In this document: one piece after another, positions 43,582 through 52,815 of the stretch
Numbering within the stretch: position 1 is the first letter of the stretch
Layout: every line of letters starts with the position of its first letter
Assembly (NCBI GenBank): GCA_035575135.1
Contig: DATLYE010000048.1
Span: 1 to 64,000, forward strand
Source: JANWXD01 sp035575135
GTDB lineage: Bacteria; Acidobacteriota; Terriglobia; Bryobacterales; Bryobacteraceae
DNA length: 64,000 nucleotides
Reading direction: 5' to 3'
Notes under the pieces: generated by a model
The model's input: only the letters and a program-made list of their open reading frames with translations
What the model was told of the DNA's origin: nothing
Databases searched by the model: none
Position numbers and translations under genes: made by a program

Positions 43582-44712
43582 CTACGCCGGAACGCCCACC
43601 AGACGCTGATAAGTGCGCCTCAGGAATCCGTCGGTCATGCCCGCGATGTAATCGCACACCACGCGGTGCGGTGGGTCCCACGCCATGCGCTCCTGATACG
43701 GCCCGGGCAGGTCCTCGGGGTGCTCCAGGAAATGGTGGAAGAGTCCGGCGAGCATGGCACGCGAGCGCCGCCGCTCTTCCATCACGCTCTCGGTGAAGTA
43801 GACGTGGCGGTGCAGGAACTGTTTGAGATCCCGGTTGAGCGCGAAGGCCTCCGGCGTGAAGCGCGCCAGCCGTTGCGGCTGCCGGCGGACATCGTCCGGG
43901 TCGCGGGCCCCGCAGCCTTCGGCGGCCTCGAAGGTTCCTTGAATCAGTCCGGACACAAGAAGGTCAATCCAGCGCCGCAGTGCTTCATGGAAACGCGTTC
44001 GTTCCGGAGCGCCGGGAAACTGCGTCTCGATCTCCTCGAGCACGGCCCTGCACAGAGGCGAACAGGCGGCGACATCTTCCAGCCGGAACAGTCCTGCGGA
44101 AAACCCGTCATCCAGATCGGCGGTGTTGTAGGCGATCTCGTCGGCCAGGTCAATCAGCTGGGCCTCGAGCGGCGGGCGCAGGCCGGGCAAGTACTCCTCC
44201 AGCTCGGGCGCCTCTCCGGGCTCGAGATCCCGCGAGTGCTTGACGATGCCTTCGCGCACTTCGAAGGTCAGGTTGAGACCCGGGAAACGGGCGTAGCGCT
44301 GCTCGAAAGTCTCCACAATGCGCAACGCGTGGAGGTTGTGCTCGAAGCGGTCTCCGAAGCCGCGCATGAGGCGGTCGAGCTCCTCCTCGCCGGCGTGCGC
44401 AAAAGGCGGGTGTCCGATGTCATGAGCGAGAGCCAGAGCCTCGGTGAGGTCTTCGTCCAGCTCCAGCACGGCGGCCACCGTACGGGCGATCTGGGAGACT
44501 TCGATGGTGTGGGTGAGGCGGTTGCGGAAGTGATCGGAAAGCCCCGCTGCGAAGACCTGGGTCTTGTCCTCCAGCCGCCGGAATGCACGGGCGTGGACGA
44601 TACGGTCGCGGTCACGCTGGAACTCGTTGCGATACGGGTGTGGCGGCTCCGGGTAGCGGCGCCCGCGGCTGCGTTCGACCGGGAAGCGCAGCCGGGCCAG
44701 ACTGAGGCGCAT
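43582..44712 (-). CDS. dgt: dNTP triphosphohydrolase (dGTPase-like HD-domain protein)
   Basis: The 376-residue HD-domain phosphohydrolase has the family opening PYRNEFQRDRDRIVHARAFR, HTIEVSQIARTVA with the first metal-binding His, the HD motif ALAHDIGHPPFAHAGEEELD, and DLADEIAYNTADLDDG with the later Asp. It converts dNTPs to deoxynucleosides and triphosphate and shapes the dNTP pool. Length fits the short (type 2) dNTPase class. It lies 14 bp after the gene at 44727. Confidence 0.9.
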   Translation of the reverse strand: MRLSLARLRFPVERSRGRRYPEPPHPYRNEFQRDRDRIVHARAFRRLEDKTQVFAAGLSDHFRNRLTHTIEVSQIARTVAAVLELDEDLTEALALAHDIGHPPFAHAGEEELDRLMRGFGDRFEHNLHALRIVETFEQRYARFPGLNLTFEVREGIVKHSRDLEPGEAPELEEYLPGLRPPLEAQLIDLADEIAYNTADLDDGFSAGLFRLEDVAACSPLCRAVLEEIETQFPGAPERTRFHEALRRWIDLLVSGLIQGTFEAAEGCGARDPDDVRRQPQRLARFTPEAFALNRDLKQFLHRHVYFTESVMEERRRSRAMLAGLFHHFLEHPEDLPGPYQERMAWDPPHRVVCDYIAGMTDGFLRRTYQRLVGVPA

Positions 44713-44726
44713 GGGCGCCGGACCGC

Positions 44727-45431
44727 TCAGGGAGTGGCGATCTCGCCAAGAGCGGCGAGGGCCGCGCGGCTGACCGCTCCCGGCCGCGTGCGCAGCGGTT
44801 CGAGCAGCTTGCGCGCCTCCTCCGGCTTGCTTCGCGCCAGCAGCCGGGCCAGCGTAATGGTGGCCTGCTCTTTGGAAACGAGCACCGTGGGGTGCTCCAT
44901 CAGGTCGCGGAGCAGCTTTTCGCTGTCGGCCAGTCTGCCTTGCTGGGCGTACAGCTGCGCCAGAGCATACCGGGCCAGCGAGGCGTAGTCCCGGTTCTTC
45001 GACGCGGCAACCTCCTGGAACAGCTTGGCCGCCTGGTCCGTGCTGCCCTCTTCGGCCCGAATTGTCGCCAGGTAATAGCGTGCGATCAGCGCCTCGTCGG
45101 TTCCGGGGTATTTCGCCGCGAGAGCCTCAAAAGCTTTCGTAGCCGCCTTCCGGCGTTCTTCGATCGTCCGAAAGGTCGGCAGTGCCGGGTTGCCGGTCTC
45201 TGCGCCGACGGCCGTGTTCTGAATGCGCAGGGCATCGGCCAGCTCCTGCTGCCGGATCTGATGCTGGTGGCGGCTGTAATAGCGCCATCCCACAAGCAGC
45301 AGCAGTGCGATCAGCGCCGCGGCGCCGCCGAAGAGGAACTGGCGGCGGTGCTGTTCCATGAAGGTGACCGTACGGCCGACCTCTTCGGCGAATACGTCTT
45401 TTTTTAGTTCCTTGCGGGTAAGCCTGTCCAC
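44727..45431 (-). CDS. Single-pass membrane protein with TPR-like domain (YfgM-like)
   Basis: The 234-residue protein has a charged N-terminus (DRLTRKELKKDVFAEEV), a membrane helix (about 36-55; FLFGGAAALIALLLLVGW) and a periplasmic helical domain with TPR-like pairs (YYLATIRAEEGSTDQAAKLF, LARYALAQLYAQQGRLADSE). Relatives such as YfgM act as periplasmic chaperone/translocon ancillary proteins. The role here is inferred only. GTG 45431 is preferred because homologous proteins begin at DRLTRKEL; ATG 45464 is the alternative. Confidence 0.75.
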   Translation of the reverse strand: MDRLTRKELKKDVFAEEVGRTVTFMEQHRRQFLFGGAAALIALLLLVGWRYYSRHQHQIRQQELADALRIQNTAVGAETGNPALPTFRTIEERRKAATKAFEALAAKYPGTDEALIARYYLATIRAEEGSTDQAAKLFQEVAASKNRDYASLARYALAQLYAQQGRLADSEKLLRDLMEHPTVLVSKEQATITLARLLARSKPEEARKLLEPLRTRPGAVSRAALAALGEIATP

Positions 45432-45537
45432 AGGGACACCCTGACGGAAATTTGATCTTAGCATACGCCGCGCCGCCAGCCGGGGATGCCGGCCAAGAAG
45501 GCGGCAAGCAGGGCCGGTGCGGCCGCGGGGGCGGCGC

Positions 45538-46179
45538 TTAATCCAGGGGGATCAGCTTCCGCTGCAGGGCCAGCTTCACCAGGCCGGCCGTCCGTTCGAC
45601 ACCCAGCTTGCGGAGAATGCTCGAGCGATAGGTGTCCACAGTGCGGGGGCTGATGTCCAGCCGCTGGGCAACCTCTTTGATGCGCAGGCCCTGAGCCAGC
45701 AACGAAAACACTTCGTACTCGCGTTCCGTCAGCAGCTCCAGCGCGTCCGCTTCCTCGGCGCCGGGCTCGAGATGGAACAATTCAACGGCCTTGAGCCGGG
45801 GTGAGACAAAGACCTTCCCTTCCAGGATGCAGTCCAGGGCAGAGAGCAGCTCGGACGCCCCGTCCGAGGTGAGCACCAGGCCGTCGGCTCCGCTGCGCAA
45901 GCCGTCCAGGGCCAGCTTGCGGTCCGGTCTGGGCGCCAGCAACAGCACGCGCACCGGCCGGCCCTCTTTGCGGACCCGCCGCAAGATGCTCAGGCCGTGG
46001 AGTTCCGGCAGGTCCAGATCCAGCACCGCGATCTCGGCGTCTCCGGACTGGATCCGCCGCAGCGCGGTCTGCCCGTCGCTACACTTTGCGGTGACGCGGA
46101 AGCGCCCGTCCCGCTCGCAGATGGCCGCGATGCCGTCGGCCAGCAGCGCGGCCGCACTTGCCACCACCACCCGCACCAC
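45538..46179 (-). CDS. NarL/FixJ-type response regulator
   Basis: This 213-residue protein has a receiver domain (about 1-120) and a LuxR-type helix-turn-helix (about 145-210). The phospho-acceptor Asp is in EIAVLDLDLPELHG and the conserved Thr/Ser-Lys area is less clear. The output domain reads LTEREYEVFSLLAQGLRIKEVAQRLDISPRTVDTY in overlapping pieces, as in NarL. It binds DNA as a dimer. It lies 21 bp downstream of the STAS gene, so it may belong to that signalling cassette. No sensor kinase is nearby. Confidence 0.88.
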   Translation of the reverse strand: MVRVVVASAAALLADGIAAICERDGRFRVTAKCSDGQTALRRIQSGDAEIAVLDLDLPELHGLSILRRVRKEGRPVRVLLLAPRPDRKLALDGLRSGADGLVLTSDGASELLSALDCILEGKVFVSPRLKAVELFHLEPGAEEADALELLTEREYEVFSLLAQGLRIKEVAQRLDISPRTVDTYRSSILRKLGVERTAGLVKLALQRKLIPLD

Positions 46180-46200
46180 GGTTGCCGGGACCGGTGCGCC

Positions 46201-46545
46201 CTATGCGAAGCTGCGCACCGCCTCTGCTTCGTCGTCGAACACCTCAAAGACCGTATACAACTTCGTGATCTGCAACAGGTCTTTGACCCGTTTGGTCAGG
46301 CCCAGCAACTTCAGCTTGCCGCCGTGATTGGTTACGGTCGTGAAAGCGGAAACCAACTCGCCGATGCCGGAACTGTCGATGTAGGAAACCTCGCTGAGGT
46401 TCAGCAGTATCTTCTTGTTTCCTTGAGTGACCAGCCCGCGGATCGTCTCCCGCAGGGAACTGGCCCCCTCGCCGAGAGTGATGCGTCCGGCAACATCTAC
46501 GACGGAGACGTCGCCGACCTGCCGCGTCGTAACTTGAATGCTCAC
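46201..46545 (-). CDS. STAS-domain anti-sigma factor antagonist
   Basis: The 114-residue protein is a single STAS domain of the SpoIIAA/RsbV type. The phosphorylatable Ser is in VSYIDSSGIGELVSAF (around residues 52-67). Unphosphorylated protein binds the anti-sigma kinase and frees the target sigma factor or partner. It follows the kinase-like gene at 46550 by 4 bp and is an obvious partner of it. Confidence 0.92.
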   Translation of the reverse strand: MSIQVTTRQVGDVSVVDVAGRITLGEGASSLRETIRGLVTQGNKKILLNLSEVSYIDSSGIGELVSAFTTVTNHGGKLKLLGLTKRVKDLLQITKLYTVFEVFDDEAEAVRSFA

Positions 46546-46549
46546 AGGA

Positions 46550-47032
46550 TCAGACCTCCTTGCTCGAATCTTCCCCCTCGCCGGAGCGGCGGTTCAGGTA
46601 TTTCACCAGCTTGACTTCGGTGCCGCGCGGGACGAGCCGCCGCATCTCGAACTTGTCCACGAACGCCCGGATCAGCAGAATGCCCCGTCCCGACTGTTGC
46701 AACAGGTTCTCTTCGGCCAGTGGATCGGGCAGGGAAGCCAGGTCAAAGCCGTTGCCCTCGTCGGCCACGGTGACAGAGATATGATCGGGCGCTTTGAAGA
46801 TTTGCAGACGCACCTTCTTGTGCGCGCTGTAGCGGTTGCCGTGCACCACGGCATTGACCACTGTCTCGCGGACCGCCATCCCCAACCGGTGCAACTCTTC
46901 CTCGGGAAAACCGATCTCCTGGGCCACACGGAGCACCATTTCTTCGGCCCCGTCGGCGCTTTCCAGCTCGGAGTCGAGGACCGCATCTACGGCCTTGGAC
47001 TCTTCTCCCGGCTGCTCTCCCCTGGTCTTCAT
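46550..47032 (-). CDS. Anti-sigma regulatory factor / serine kinase (RsbW-like)
   Basis: The 160-residue protein has a GHKL ATPase fold. It shows RLGMAVRETVVNAVVHGNRY (the N-box, about 57-76), VADEGNGFDLASLPDP (the G1-type box) and GRGILLIRAFVDKFEM. It would phosphorylate the STAS partner and sequester a target. No sigma factor lies beside it; the downstream gene is a LuxR-type regulator instead. It is the first gene of a three-gene set. Confidence 0.9.
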   Translation of the reverse strand: MKTRGEQPGEESKAVDAVLDSELESADGAEEMVLRVAQEIGFPEEELHRLGMAVRETVVNAVVHGNRYSAHKKVRLQIFKAPDHISVTVADEGNGFDLASLPDPLAEENLLQQSGRGILLIRAFVDKFEMRRLVPRGTEVKLVKYLNRRSGEGEDSSKEV

Positions 47033-47108
47033 CGGGCGGCGTTTTCAAGTCGAACCGCTACCATAAACTAGCGCCTCCGGTGAAGTCAAGCGCGAAAGTG
47101 CGCGCCGC

Positions 47109-48332
47109 CTAAGGAAACACCGGGCGAACGGCATCCCCGTCGTGCAGTGTCCGGCCGGAGGGCAGCGCGACGGCCTGCCCTTCGCGGAGACCGGAGAGGA
47201 CTTGCGCGCGCGTCACGCTGGCGACTCCGAGTTTCACGGGCTGCCAGGCGACCTTTCCGTCGTTCAGCACAAAGACGCCGGTCTGGCCGCCGGAGGTGCG
47301 CAAGGCTTCCTTGGGGACCGAGAGCGCGTTCTCAGCCACCTCCGAAAGAATTTCGGCGTTGATGTTAGTGCCGGGTAGCAGTTCTCCCCTGGGATTTTCG
47401 ATGATGCAGACCACCTCGCCCACCTGCCGGGTGCCCAGTGTGACGACTTGCGTCGGCGTCTGCTCGACCGTGCCCTTCCAACGGCGGCCGGGAAGGGCGT
47501 CCCAGGTCAACGTCACCAACATGCCGCGGCCGACGCGCCCCAGTTCGGGCTCGTCCACGTACACCCGTACGCGGATTTTCTCGATCTGACCCACCTTGGC
47601 AACCGCATCGCCGGCGTTGAGGTAGGCGCCGGGGCGGACTTCGATGTCGTAGATGACGCCCGCAATGGGGGCGCGGATCGCGCTCTGCTCCAGGCGCAGG
47701 CGGGCCGCCTCGACTGCGGCCTCCGCCTCGCGCAGCCTGCCAAGGGCGGCCCGGCGGTCGGCAGGTTCCGCCAGTGCAGCGCGCTGCCGTTCGAGAGAGT
47801 CCACGCGCAGCCGGGCCTCTTCCAGCCGGCGCAAGGCCTCCTCCACTTCCTGGCGGGTGGCCGCCTGTTTGGCGGCGAGCCGGCTCAGCTCGGCGTGCTC
47901 GCGGCGTGCGGTTTCGACCTCCAGACGGGCTCGCCGCAGTTCTCCTTCCAGCCGTGCCTGTTCCAGAGCCGGTCCGCCGCGCTCGAGGATGTCCAGCGCC
48001 GCCCGAGCCTGCTCGAGCCGCCCTTCGGCCGCGGCCAGTTCCGCCCGGGCATCCGCCGCATCCAGTTCGACCAGCGTTTGGCCTCGCGCGACACGCTGGC
48101 CATGCCGGACGTGGACCTTTTCGACGAGACCTGCCCGCAGCGTGCGAACCGCGACCCATTCGAGCGGCTCGACTTTGCCGTTGGTGATCACCGTGCTCAC
48201 CACCGTCTCGCGGCGCACGCGGGCGAAAGGCACTTCAGGCGGCGCGCCGCGACGGCGCAGTTCCCACGACACAAACACCGCCACCAGGAGAACCGGGGCC
48301 GCCGCCCATGCGGCCCGGCGCGGTGTGATCAT
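47109..48332 (-). CDS. HlyD/RND-type periplasmic adaptor (membrane-fusion) protein
   Basis: The 407-residue adaptor has an N-terminal anchor (AAWAAAPVLLVAVFVSW), a barrel-sandwich half-motif (VEKVHVRHGQRVARGQTLVE), a long alpha-helical hairpin (about 95-210, rich in Ala/Glu/Arg), the second lipoyl half (AIRAPIAGVIYDIEVRPGAYL-type, near 215-240) and a beta-barrel region. It should connect an inner-membrane transporter to an outer-membrane channel. No transporter gene follows; the downstream neighbour is the RsbW gene. ATG 48332 overlaps the upstream stop (ATGA). Confidence 0.87.
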   Translation of the reverse strand: MITPRRAAWAAAPVLLVAVFVSWELRRRGAPPEVPFARVRRETVVSTVITNGKVEPLEWVAVRTLRAGLVEKVHVRHGQRVARGQTLVELDAADARAELAAAEGRLEQARAALDILERGGPALEQARLEGELRRARLEVETARREHAELSRLAAKQAATRQEVEEALRRLEEARLRVDSLERQRAALAEPADRRAALGRLREAEAAVEAARLRLEQSAIRAPIAGVIYDIEVRPGAYLNAGDAVAKVGQIEKIRVRVYVDEPELGRVGRGMLVTLTWDALPGRRWKGTVEQTPTQVVTLGTRQVGEVVCIIENPRGELLPGTNINAEILSEVAENALSVPKEALRTSGGQTGVFVLNDGKVAWQPVKLGVASVTRAQVLSGLREGQAVALPSGRTLHDGDAVRPVFP

Positions 48333-48886
48333 CGGCGAGGCCTCGCGCAGTAGTCGAAAAGTAACTGCCACTCGGCGCGCTGCACTTCCAGGGCGACCCG
48401 TTCCAGCGGAGAGCCGGGATCGCGGCGGGCCTCCTCGCAAAGCTCGATGAAGCCGAACGGGTCCCAGGAGTCGCCGAAGTTGACTCCCGCCTCGGGGTAC
48501 CGCGCCGCGGCGGCCGCTGCCTCTTCCAAAAGCTGCGGGAAAATCGGATGCCGGCCCGTCCGGCGAAACCAGTAGGCGGCGTTGGCAGCGTCGGGCTCTT
48601 GCCGGTGCAGGATGCCGTGCCAGAAGCTGCCCTCAGGTGTGTGGAGCTTCTGGGCCACGGCGTGTGCTTCTTCCAGGCAGGAAAAGTACAGCCACAGGCC
48701 CGCCAGGGCGGCTTCGGGCTCCGGCGCGCCGGGAAGGAGCTCGCTCAGGCGGCATCGCGCGAGCTCGGTCCGCGCCGCCTCCGAGGAACAACGGCCGCCT
48801 GCCAGCGGCATCAGCCGCTCGCCGCCGCCGTCCAGAGCCAGGATTCGGGCGACGCTTTCACCGTACGCGGCGGGATCGAACTGCAT
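48329..48886 (-). CDS. Uncharacterised protein co-transcribed with the HlyD adaptor
   Basis: The 185-residue protein is mainly helical and soluble, with no signal peptide. The most distinctive segment is EGSFWHGILHRQEPDAANAA (about residues 85-104) followed by YWFRRTGRHPIF, rich in Trp, His and Arg, and GVNFGDSWDPFGFIELCEEA. No family was recognised. It overlaps the adaptor start by 4 bp. The adjacent 215 bp to its right hold the divergent promoter of the DUF1592 gene. Confidence 0.72.
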   Translation of the reverse strand: MQFDPAAYGESVARILALDGGGERLMPLAGGRCSSEAARTELARCRLSELLPGAPEPEAALAGLWLYFSCLEEAHAVAQKLHTPEGSFWHGILHRQEPDAANAAYWFRRTGRHPIFPQLLEEAAAAAARYPEAGVNFGDSWDPFGFIELCEEARRDPGSPLERVALEVQRAEWQLLFDYCARPRR

Positions 48887-49022
48887 GGTCGTATCACCGC
48901 CATTGTGCCAGAACCACGCCTCCGCTCGAGAACCGCGGTGCGGAAATCATCCAGACGCTGCAGCTCGGCGGTGGCTGTAGAAAACGGCCTCCGAGACACC
49001 CATCCCGCTACATGAAACGGCG

Positions 49023-49051
49023 TTGACGAGGTCTGCGGGGCGGTGTATAGT
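49023..49051 (+). promoter_or_regulatory. Sigma70 promoter (TTGACG-N17-TATAGT)
   Basis: TTGACG at 49023-49028 and TATAGT at 49046-49051 are 17 bp apart and each match the consensus at 5 of 6 positions. Transcription would start near 49058, giving a leader of about 44 nt for the gene at 49102. This is the best promoter match in the window. Confidence 0.65.
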
Positions 49052-49101
49052 TTCCCCGTGTTTCGCGCGGAGCAGAAGGGCTCCGCCAAAGAGGGCTGGC
49101 G

Positions 49102-51459
49102 ATGGTGAGGCTGGTGCGGGTGAGCAGATTCCTCGTGCTCGCGGGAGCGAGCGGGGCTTTGTGGTGGCCGGCAGCGCCCCGGCGTGCGGTTGCGGCGGCA
49201 CAGGATGTGGCTCCCAGGGCGGTAATCAACCGTTACTGCCTCGGTTGCCATAACGACCAGCTTCGCACGGCGGGCATCACATTGAGCGCGGCGGCAGCCG
49301 CAACTCCGGCCCAGAACCCGGCGCTTTGGGAAAAGGTTGTGCGCAAGCTCAGTCACCGGCTGATGCCGCCGGCGGGATTGCCGCGCCCGGATGAATCCAC
49401 GTACACCGCGGTCGTCTCCCGGCTGGTGGAAGAGCTGGATCGGGCGGCAGAGACATGGTTGTATCCCGGAAGGACGCCCACCTTCCGCCGGCTGACGCGC
49501 ACCGAGTACCGCAACGCTATCCGGGACCTGCTCGCGCTGGACGTGGACGTATCGGCGCTGCTTCCGAGCGACGAATCCAGTTACGGGTTCGACAACATCA
49601 CGGTGGGCGACCTGTCGGCCACGCTGCTCGAGAAGTACCTGACTGCGGCGCAAAGAATCAGCCGCATGGCCCTGGGCGCGGTGCGCGCACCGGCGAGCGA
49701 AACCGTGCTGGTGCCGCCGGAGCTGACGCAGGAGTACCACCGGGAAGGGTTGCCGTTCGGCACGCGAGGCGGGGCACGAGTCACCTACCACTTCCCGGCC
49801 GATGGCACTTACGAAATCCATCTCCGCCTCACGCGCGATCGGGACGAACGCGTCGAGGGCCTGACGGACGTTCACTACCTCGATCTGCTGCTCGATGGAG
49901 TGCAAGTGGGCCGATTCAGGGTGGCTCCGGTCCGCGGCGGCGACCACCAGCACGTGGACAAGGATTTCAAAGTGCGGATCCCTGTCCACGCGGGTTCGCA
50001 CGAGGTGGCGGCGGCTTTCGTCAAGAAAACGTCGGCCCTCGTCGAGACCGAACGCCAGCCCTACGTGGCGCGGTTCAATGCGGACCGGCATCCTCGCGCG
50101 CAGCCTGCGCTGTATTCGATTTACATCGCAGGACCGTACGATGCCTCCGGTGCGGGCGATACCCCTAGCCGCAGGCGGATTCTTGTCTGCTATCCGCGCG
50201 CTTCTTCCGAAGAAGAGCCGTGTGCCGAGAAGATTCTTTCCACGCTGATGCGGCGCGCCTGGCGGCGCCCGGTGACCGGAGCCGATCTGGAGAGGCTCTT
50301 ACGGCTCTTCCGCGAGACCCGCGCCGCCGAAGGATTCGAGAAAGGGATCGAAATCGCGCTCCGTGCAGTGCTGGTGAGTCCGCAATTCCTGTTCCGGATT
50401 GAGCGTGACCCGGCGGGAGTGCGCTCCAAAGAGGCCTATCGCATTTCCGATCTGGAGCTGGCTTCGCGTTTGTCGTTTTTTCTCTGGAGCAGCATTCCCG
50501 ATGACGAGCTGCTCGATCTGGCTGCGGCGGGAAAGCTTTCTGATCCGGCAGTGCTGCAACAGCAGACCCGGCGGATGTTGGCAGACCCGCGCTCGCATGC
50601 GCTCGTGAATAATTTCGCCGCGCAATGGCTTCAGTTACGCAACCTGGAGAGCGCACACCCGGACCCGCGGCTCTTTCCGGACTTCGATCACAATCTCCGT
50701 GAGTCCATGCGTCGCGAGACGGAGCTGCTCGTCGAGACCGTGCTGCGCGAAGACCGGAGTGTGCTTGAGCTCCTCCGGGCGAGGTACACCTTTCTCGACG
50801 AACGGCTCGCCCGGCACTACGGGGTGCCCTACGTTTACGGGAGCCGCTTTCGCAAAGTCGAACTCGGGCCCGACCTGCCGCGAGGAGGGTTGCTCGGGCA
50901 CGCCAGTATCCTGACCGTGACCTCTTACGCCAACCGGACCTCTCCGGTGCTGCGAGGGAAGTGGATCCTTGCGAACCTGCTGGGGACGCCGCCGTCGCCG
51001 CCCCCTCCGGAGTTGCCCCCGCTCAAGGCCACGGACCGCAACGGACGGGTCCTCACCGGACGGGAGCGCTTGGCGCAGCACCGGGCCAGTCCGGCGTGCG
51101 CTTCCTGCCACAACGTGATGGATCCGCTCGGCTTCGCACTGGAAAACTACGACGCCGTGGGCCGGTGGCGCAGCTTGGACGAGGGCAAGCCCGTAGATGC
51201 CACCGGCACGCTCGCCGACGGCACAGCGTTCAGCGGGCCGGGCGAGCTTCGAGAGGCGCTCCTGAAACGCCCGGAGCTGTTCGTTTCCGCCGTCACCGAG
51301 AAGCTTCTGATATACGCTTTGGGCCGCGGCCTGGAATACTACGATGCGCCGGCGGTGCGGCGCGTGGTGCGGGAGGCGGCCCGCGATGACTTTCGAATTT
51401 CGTCCGTAATCGTGGGAATCGTGCGCAGTACACCGTTTCAGATGAGGAGTTCGCCATGA
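49102..51459 (+). CDS. Secreted DUF1592/DUF1588/DUF1585 cytochrome-like protein
   Basis: The 785-residue protein has a signal peptide (about 1-33) and a c-type haem site CLGCH (Cys46, Cys49, His50). A domain series follows that is found in planctomycetes and Acidobacteriota: DUF1587 (about 115-180, PTFRRLTRTEYRNAIRDLL), a beta-rich ligand-binding section (about 215-330), DUF1595/DUF1592 (about 385-590), DUF1588 (about 600-705; ILTVTSYANRTSPVLRGKWI, then SCHNVMDPLGFALENYD) and DUF1585 (about 710-785). A second CASCH haem motif lies in DUF1588. Function is unknown; extracytoplasmic redox of a polymer has been suggested for the family. It overlaps the next gene by 4 bp. Confidence 0.88.
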   Translation: MVRLVRVSRFLVLAGASGALWWPAAPRRAVAAAQDVAPRAVINRYCLGCHNDQLRTAGITLSAAAAATPAQNPALWEKVVRKLSHRLMPPAGLPRPDESTYTAVVSRLVEELDRAAETWLYPGRTPTFRRLTRTEYRNAIRDLLALDVDVSALLPSDESSYGFDNITVGDLSATLLEKYLTAAQRISRMALGAVRAPASETVLVPPELTQEYHREGLPFGTRGGARVTYHFPADGTYEIHLRLTRDRDERVEGLTDVHYLDLLLDGVQVGRFRVAPVRGGDHQHVDKDFKVRIPVHAGSHEVAAAFVKKTSALVETERQPYVARFNADRHPRAQPALYSIYIAGPYDASGAGDTPSRRRILVCYPRASSEEEPCAEKILSTLMRRAWRRPVTGADLERLLRLFRETRAAEGFEKGIEIALRAVLVSPQFLFRIERDPAGVRSKEAYRISDLELASRLSFFLWSSIPDDELLDLAAAGKLSDPAVLQQQTRRMLADPRSHALVNNFAAQWLQLRNLESAHPDPRLFPDFDHNLRESMRRETELLVETVLREDRSVLELLRARYTFLDERLARHYGVPYVYGSRFRKVELGPDLPRGGLLGHASILTVTSYANRTSPVLRGKWILANLLGTPPSPPPPELPPLKATDRNGRVLTGRERLAQHRASPACASCHNVMDPLGFALENYDAVGRWRSLDEGKPVDATGTLADGTAFSGPGELREALLKRPELFVSAVTEKLLIYALGRGLEYYDAPAVRRVVREAARDDFRISSVIVGIVRSTPFQMRSSP

Positions 51460-52805
51460 CGTTCCTTACGAAAAAAGCATTGCCGCGCCGGACGTTCTTG
51501 CGCGGCCTGGGCGCCAGCCTGGGGCTGCCGCTGCTCGATGCGATGGTGCCTGCCGCCACCGCCTTGGCCGCCACGGCCGCAAGGGCCGCCCGGCGTCTGG
51601 GGTACGTCTACATCCCGATGGGTGCGGACATGAGCCGGTGGACGCCGCCCGGGAGCGGGACGCTTGGGGAACTGCCCCCCATTCTCAGTTCGCTCGCGCC
51701 GTTTGTGGACTACCTGACCGTGATCACCAACCTCGAAATCAAGAACGCCTACTCACCCGGTAATCACGCCACGGCAAACTGCGCGTTCCTGAGCTGCGCC
51801 AAAGCGAAGATGACCGAAGGTTCCGACTACGAACTGGCGACGACGGTGGACCAGATCGCGGCCCGACAGATCGGCAGGGAGACGCCGCTACCCTCGCTCG
51901 AGCTTGCTATGGACCTGCTGACGACCGTAGGCAACTGCGACAACGGATACGCCTGTGTTTACCAGAACAACTTGTCCTGGGCTTCTCCGACGACCCCTTT
52001 GCCCGCGGAGGCGCATCCGCGGCTGGTGTTTGAGCGGCTTTTCGGGGAGGGAGCCAGCGCCGCGGAGCGCCGGGCGGAACTCCGGAGGAACGCGAGCATC
52101 CTGGACTGGGTTCGCGAGGACATGGACCGGCTTAAGCGGGAGCTGGGGCCAGCCGACTGCGCCAAAGTCGGTGACTATCTGGAGGCGGTCCGCGAAGTGG
52201 AACGGCGCATCCAGCGCGCCGAGCAACAGGCCTCCGACGGTCCGCAGCCGGACCAGGACCGCCCGGCGGGGGTGCCGGCATCCTACGACGAGCACGCCAG
52301 GTTGATGTTCGACCTTCAAGTGCTGGCTTTGCAAGCGGACATGACACGCGTCATCACGTTTCAACTGGCGCGGGAGGCCAGCACACGCGTCTATCCGGAA
52401 GCGGGAGTCACCGAGCCTCACCACCCCGTTTCCCACCACCAGGGGGATCCGGATAAGATTGCCAAGCTGGCCAAGATCAACGCCTACCACGTCTCGCTCT
52501 TCGCGTATTTTCTGGGCAAGCTGAAGGCGACTCCGGACGGCGACGGCTCGCTGCTCGACCACTGCATCTACCTCTGCGGGAGCGGCATGGGCAATCCCGA
52601 TGTGCACGACCACACCAACCTCCCAATCCTGGTGGCGGGCGGCGGAGCCGGAAGGGTCAGGGGCGGGCGGCACATTCGTTACGACGAACCGACCCCGCTG
52701 GCAAACCTGCACCTGACGCTGCTCGAAAAAGCAGGCGTGCATCTGGAATCCTTCGCCGACAGTCGCGGAAAGGTGGAGCAACTGCTCGAACCGTTGTCGC
52801 TGTGA
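51456..52805 (+). CDS. DUF1552 secreted protein with Tat-type signal
   Basis: The 449-residue protein opens with a twin-arginine signal (PRRTFLRGLGASLGLPLL) and then a DUF1552 domain for the rest of its length. The fold is sulfatase-like in relatives (LGYVYIPMGADMSRW near the start; IYLCGSGMGNPDVHDHTNLP near the end). The DUF1592-DUF1552 pair is conserved, so both proteins probably work together outside the cytoplasmic membrane. ATGA overlap with the upstream gene. Activity unknown. Confidence 0.88.
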   Translation: MTFLTKKALPRRTFLRGLGASLGLPLLDAMVPAATALAATAARAARRLGYVYIPMGADMSRWTPPGSGTLGELPPILSSLAPFVDYLTVITNLEIKNAYSPGNHATANCAFLSCAKAKMTEGSDYELATTVDQIAARQIGRETPLPSLELAMDLLTTVGNCDNGYACVYQNNLSWASPTTPLPAEAHPRLVFERLFGEGASAAERRAELRRNASILDWVREDMDRLKRELGPADCAKVGDYLEAVREVERRIQRAEQQASDGPQPDQDRPAGVPASYDEHARLMFDLQVLALQADMTRVITFQLAREASTRVYPEAGVTEPHHPVSHHQGDPDKIAKLAKINAYHVSLFAYFLGKLKATPDGDGSLLDHCIYLCGSGMGNPDVHDHTNLPILVAGGGAGRVRGGRHIRYDEPTPLANLHLTLLEKAGVHLESFADSRGKVEQLLEPLSL

Positions 52806-52815
52806 AAGGCCGGCG

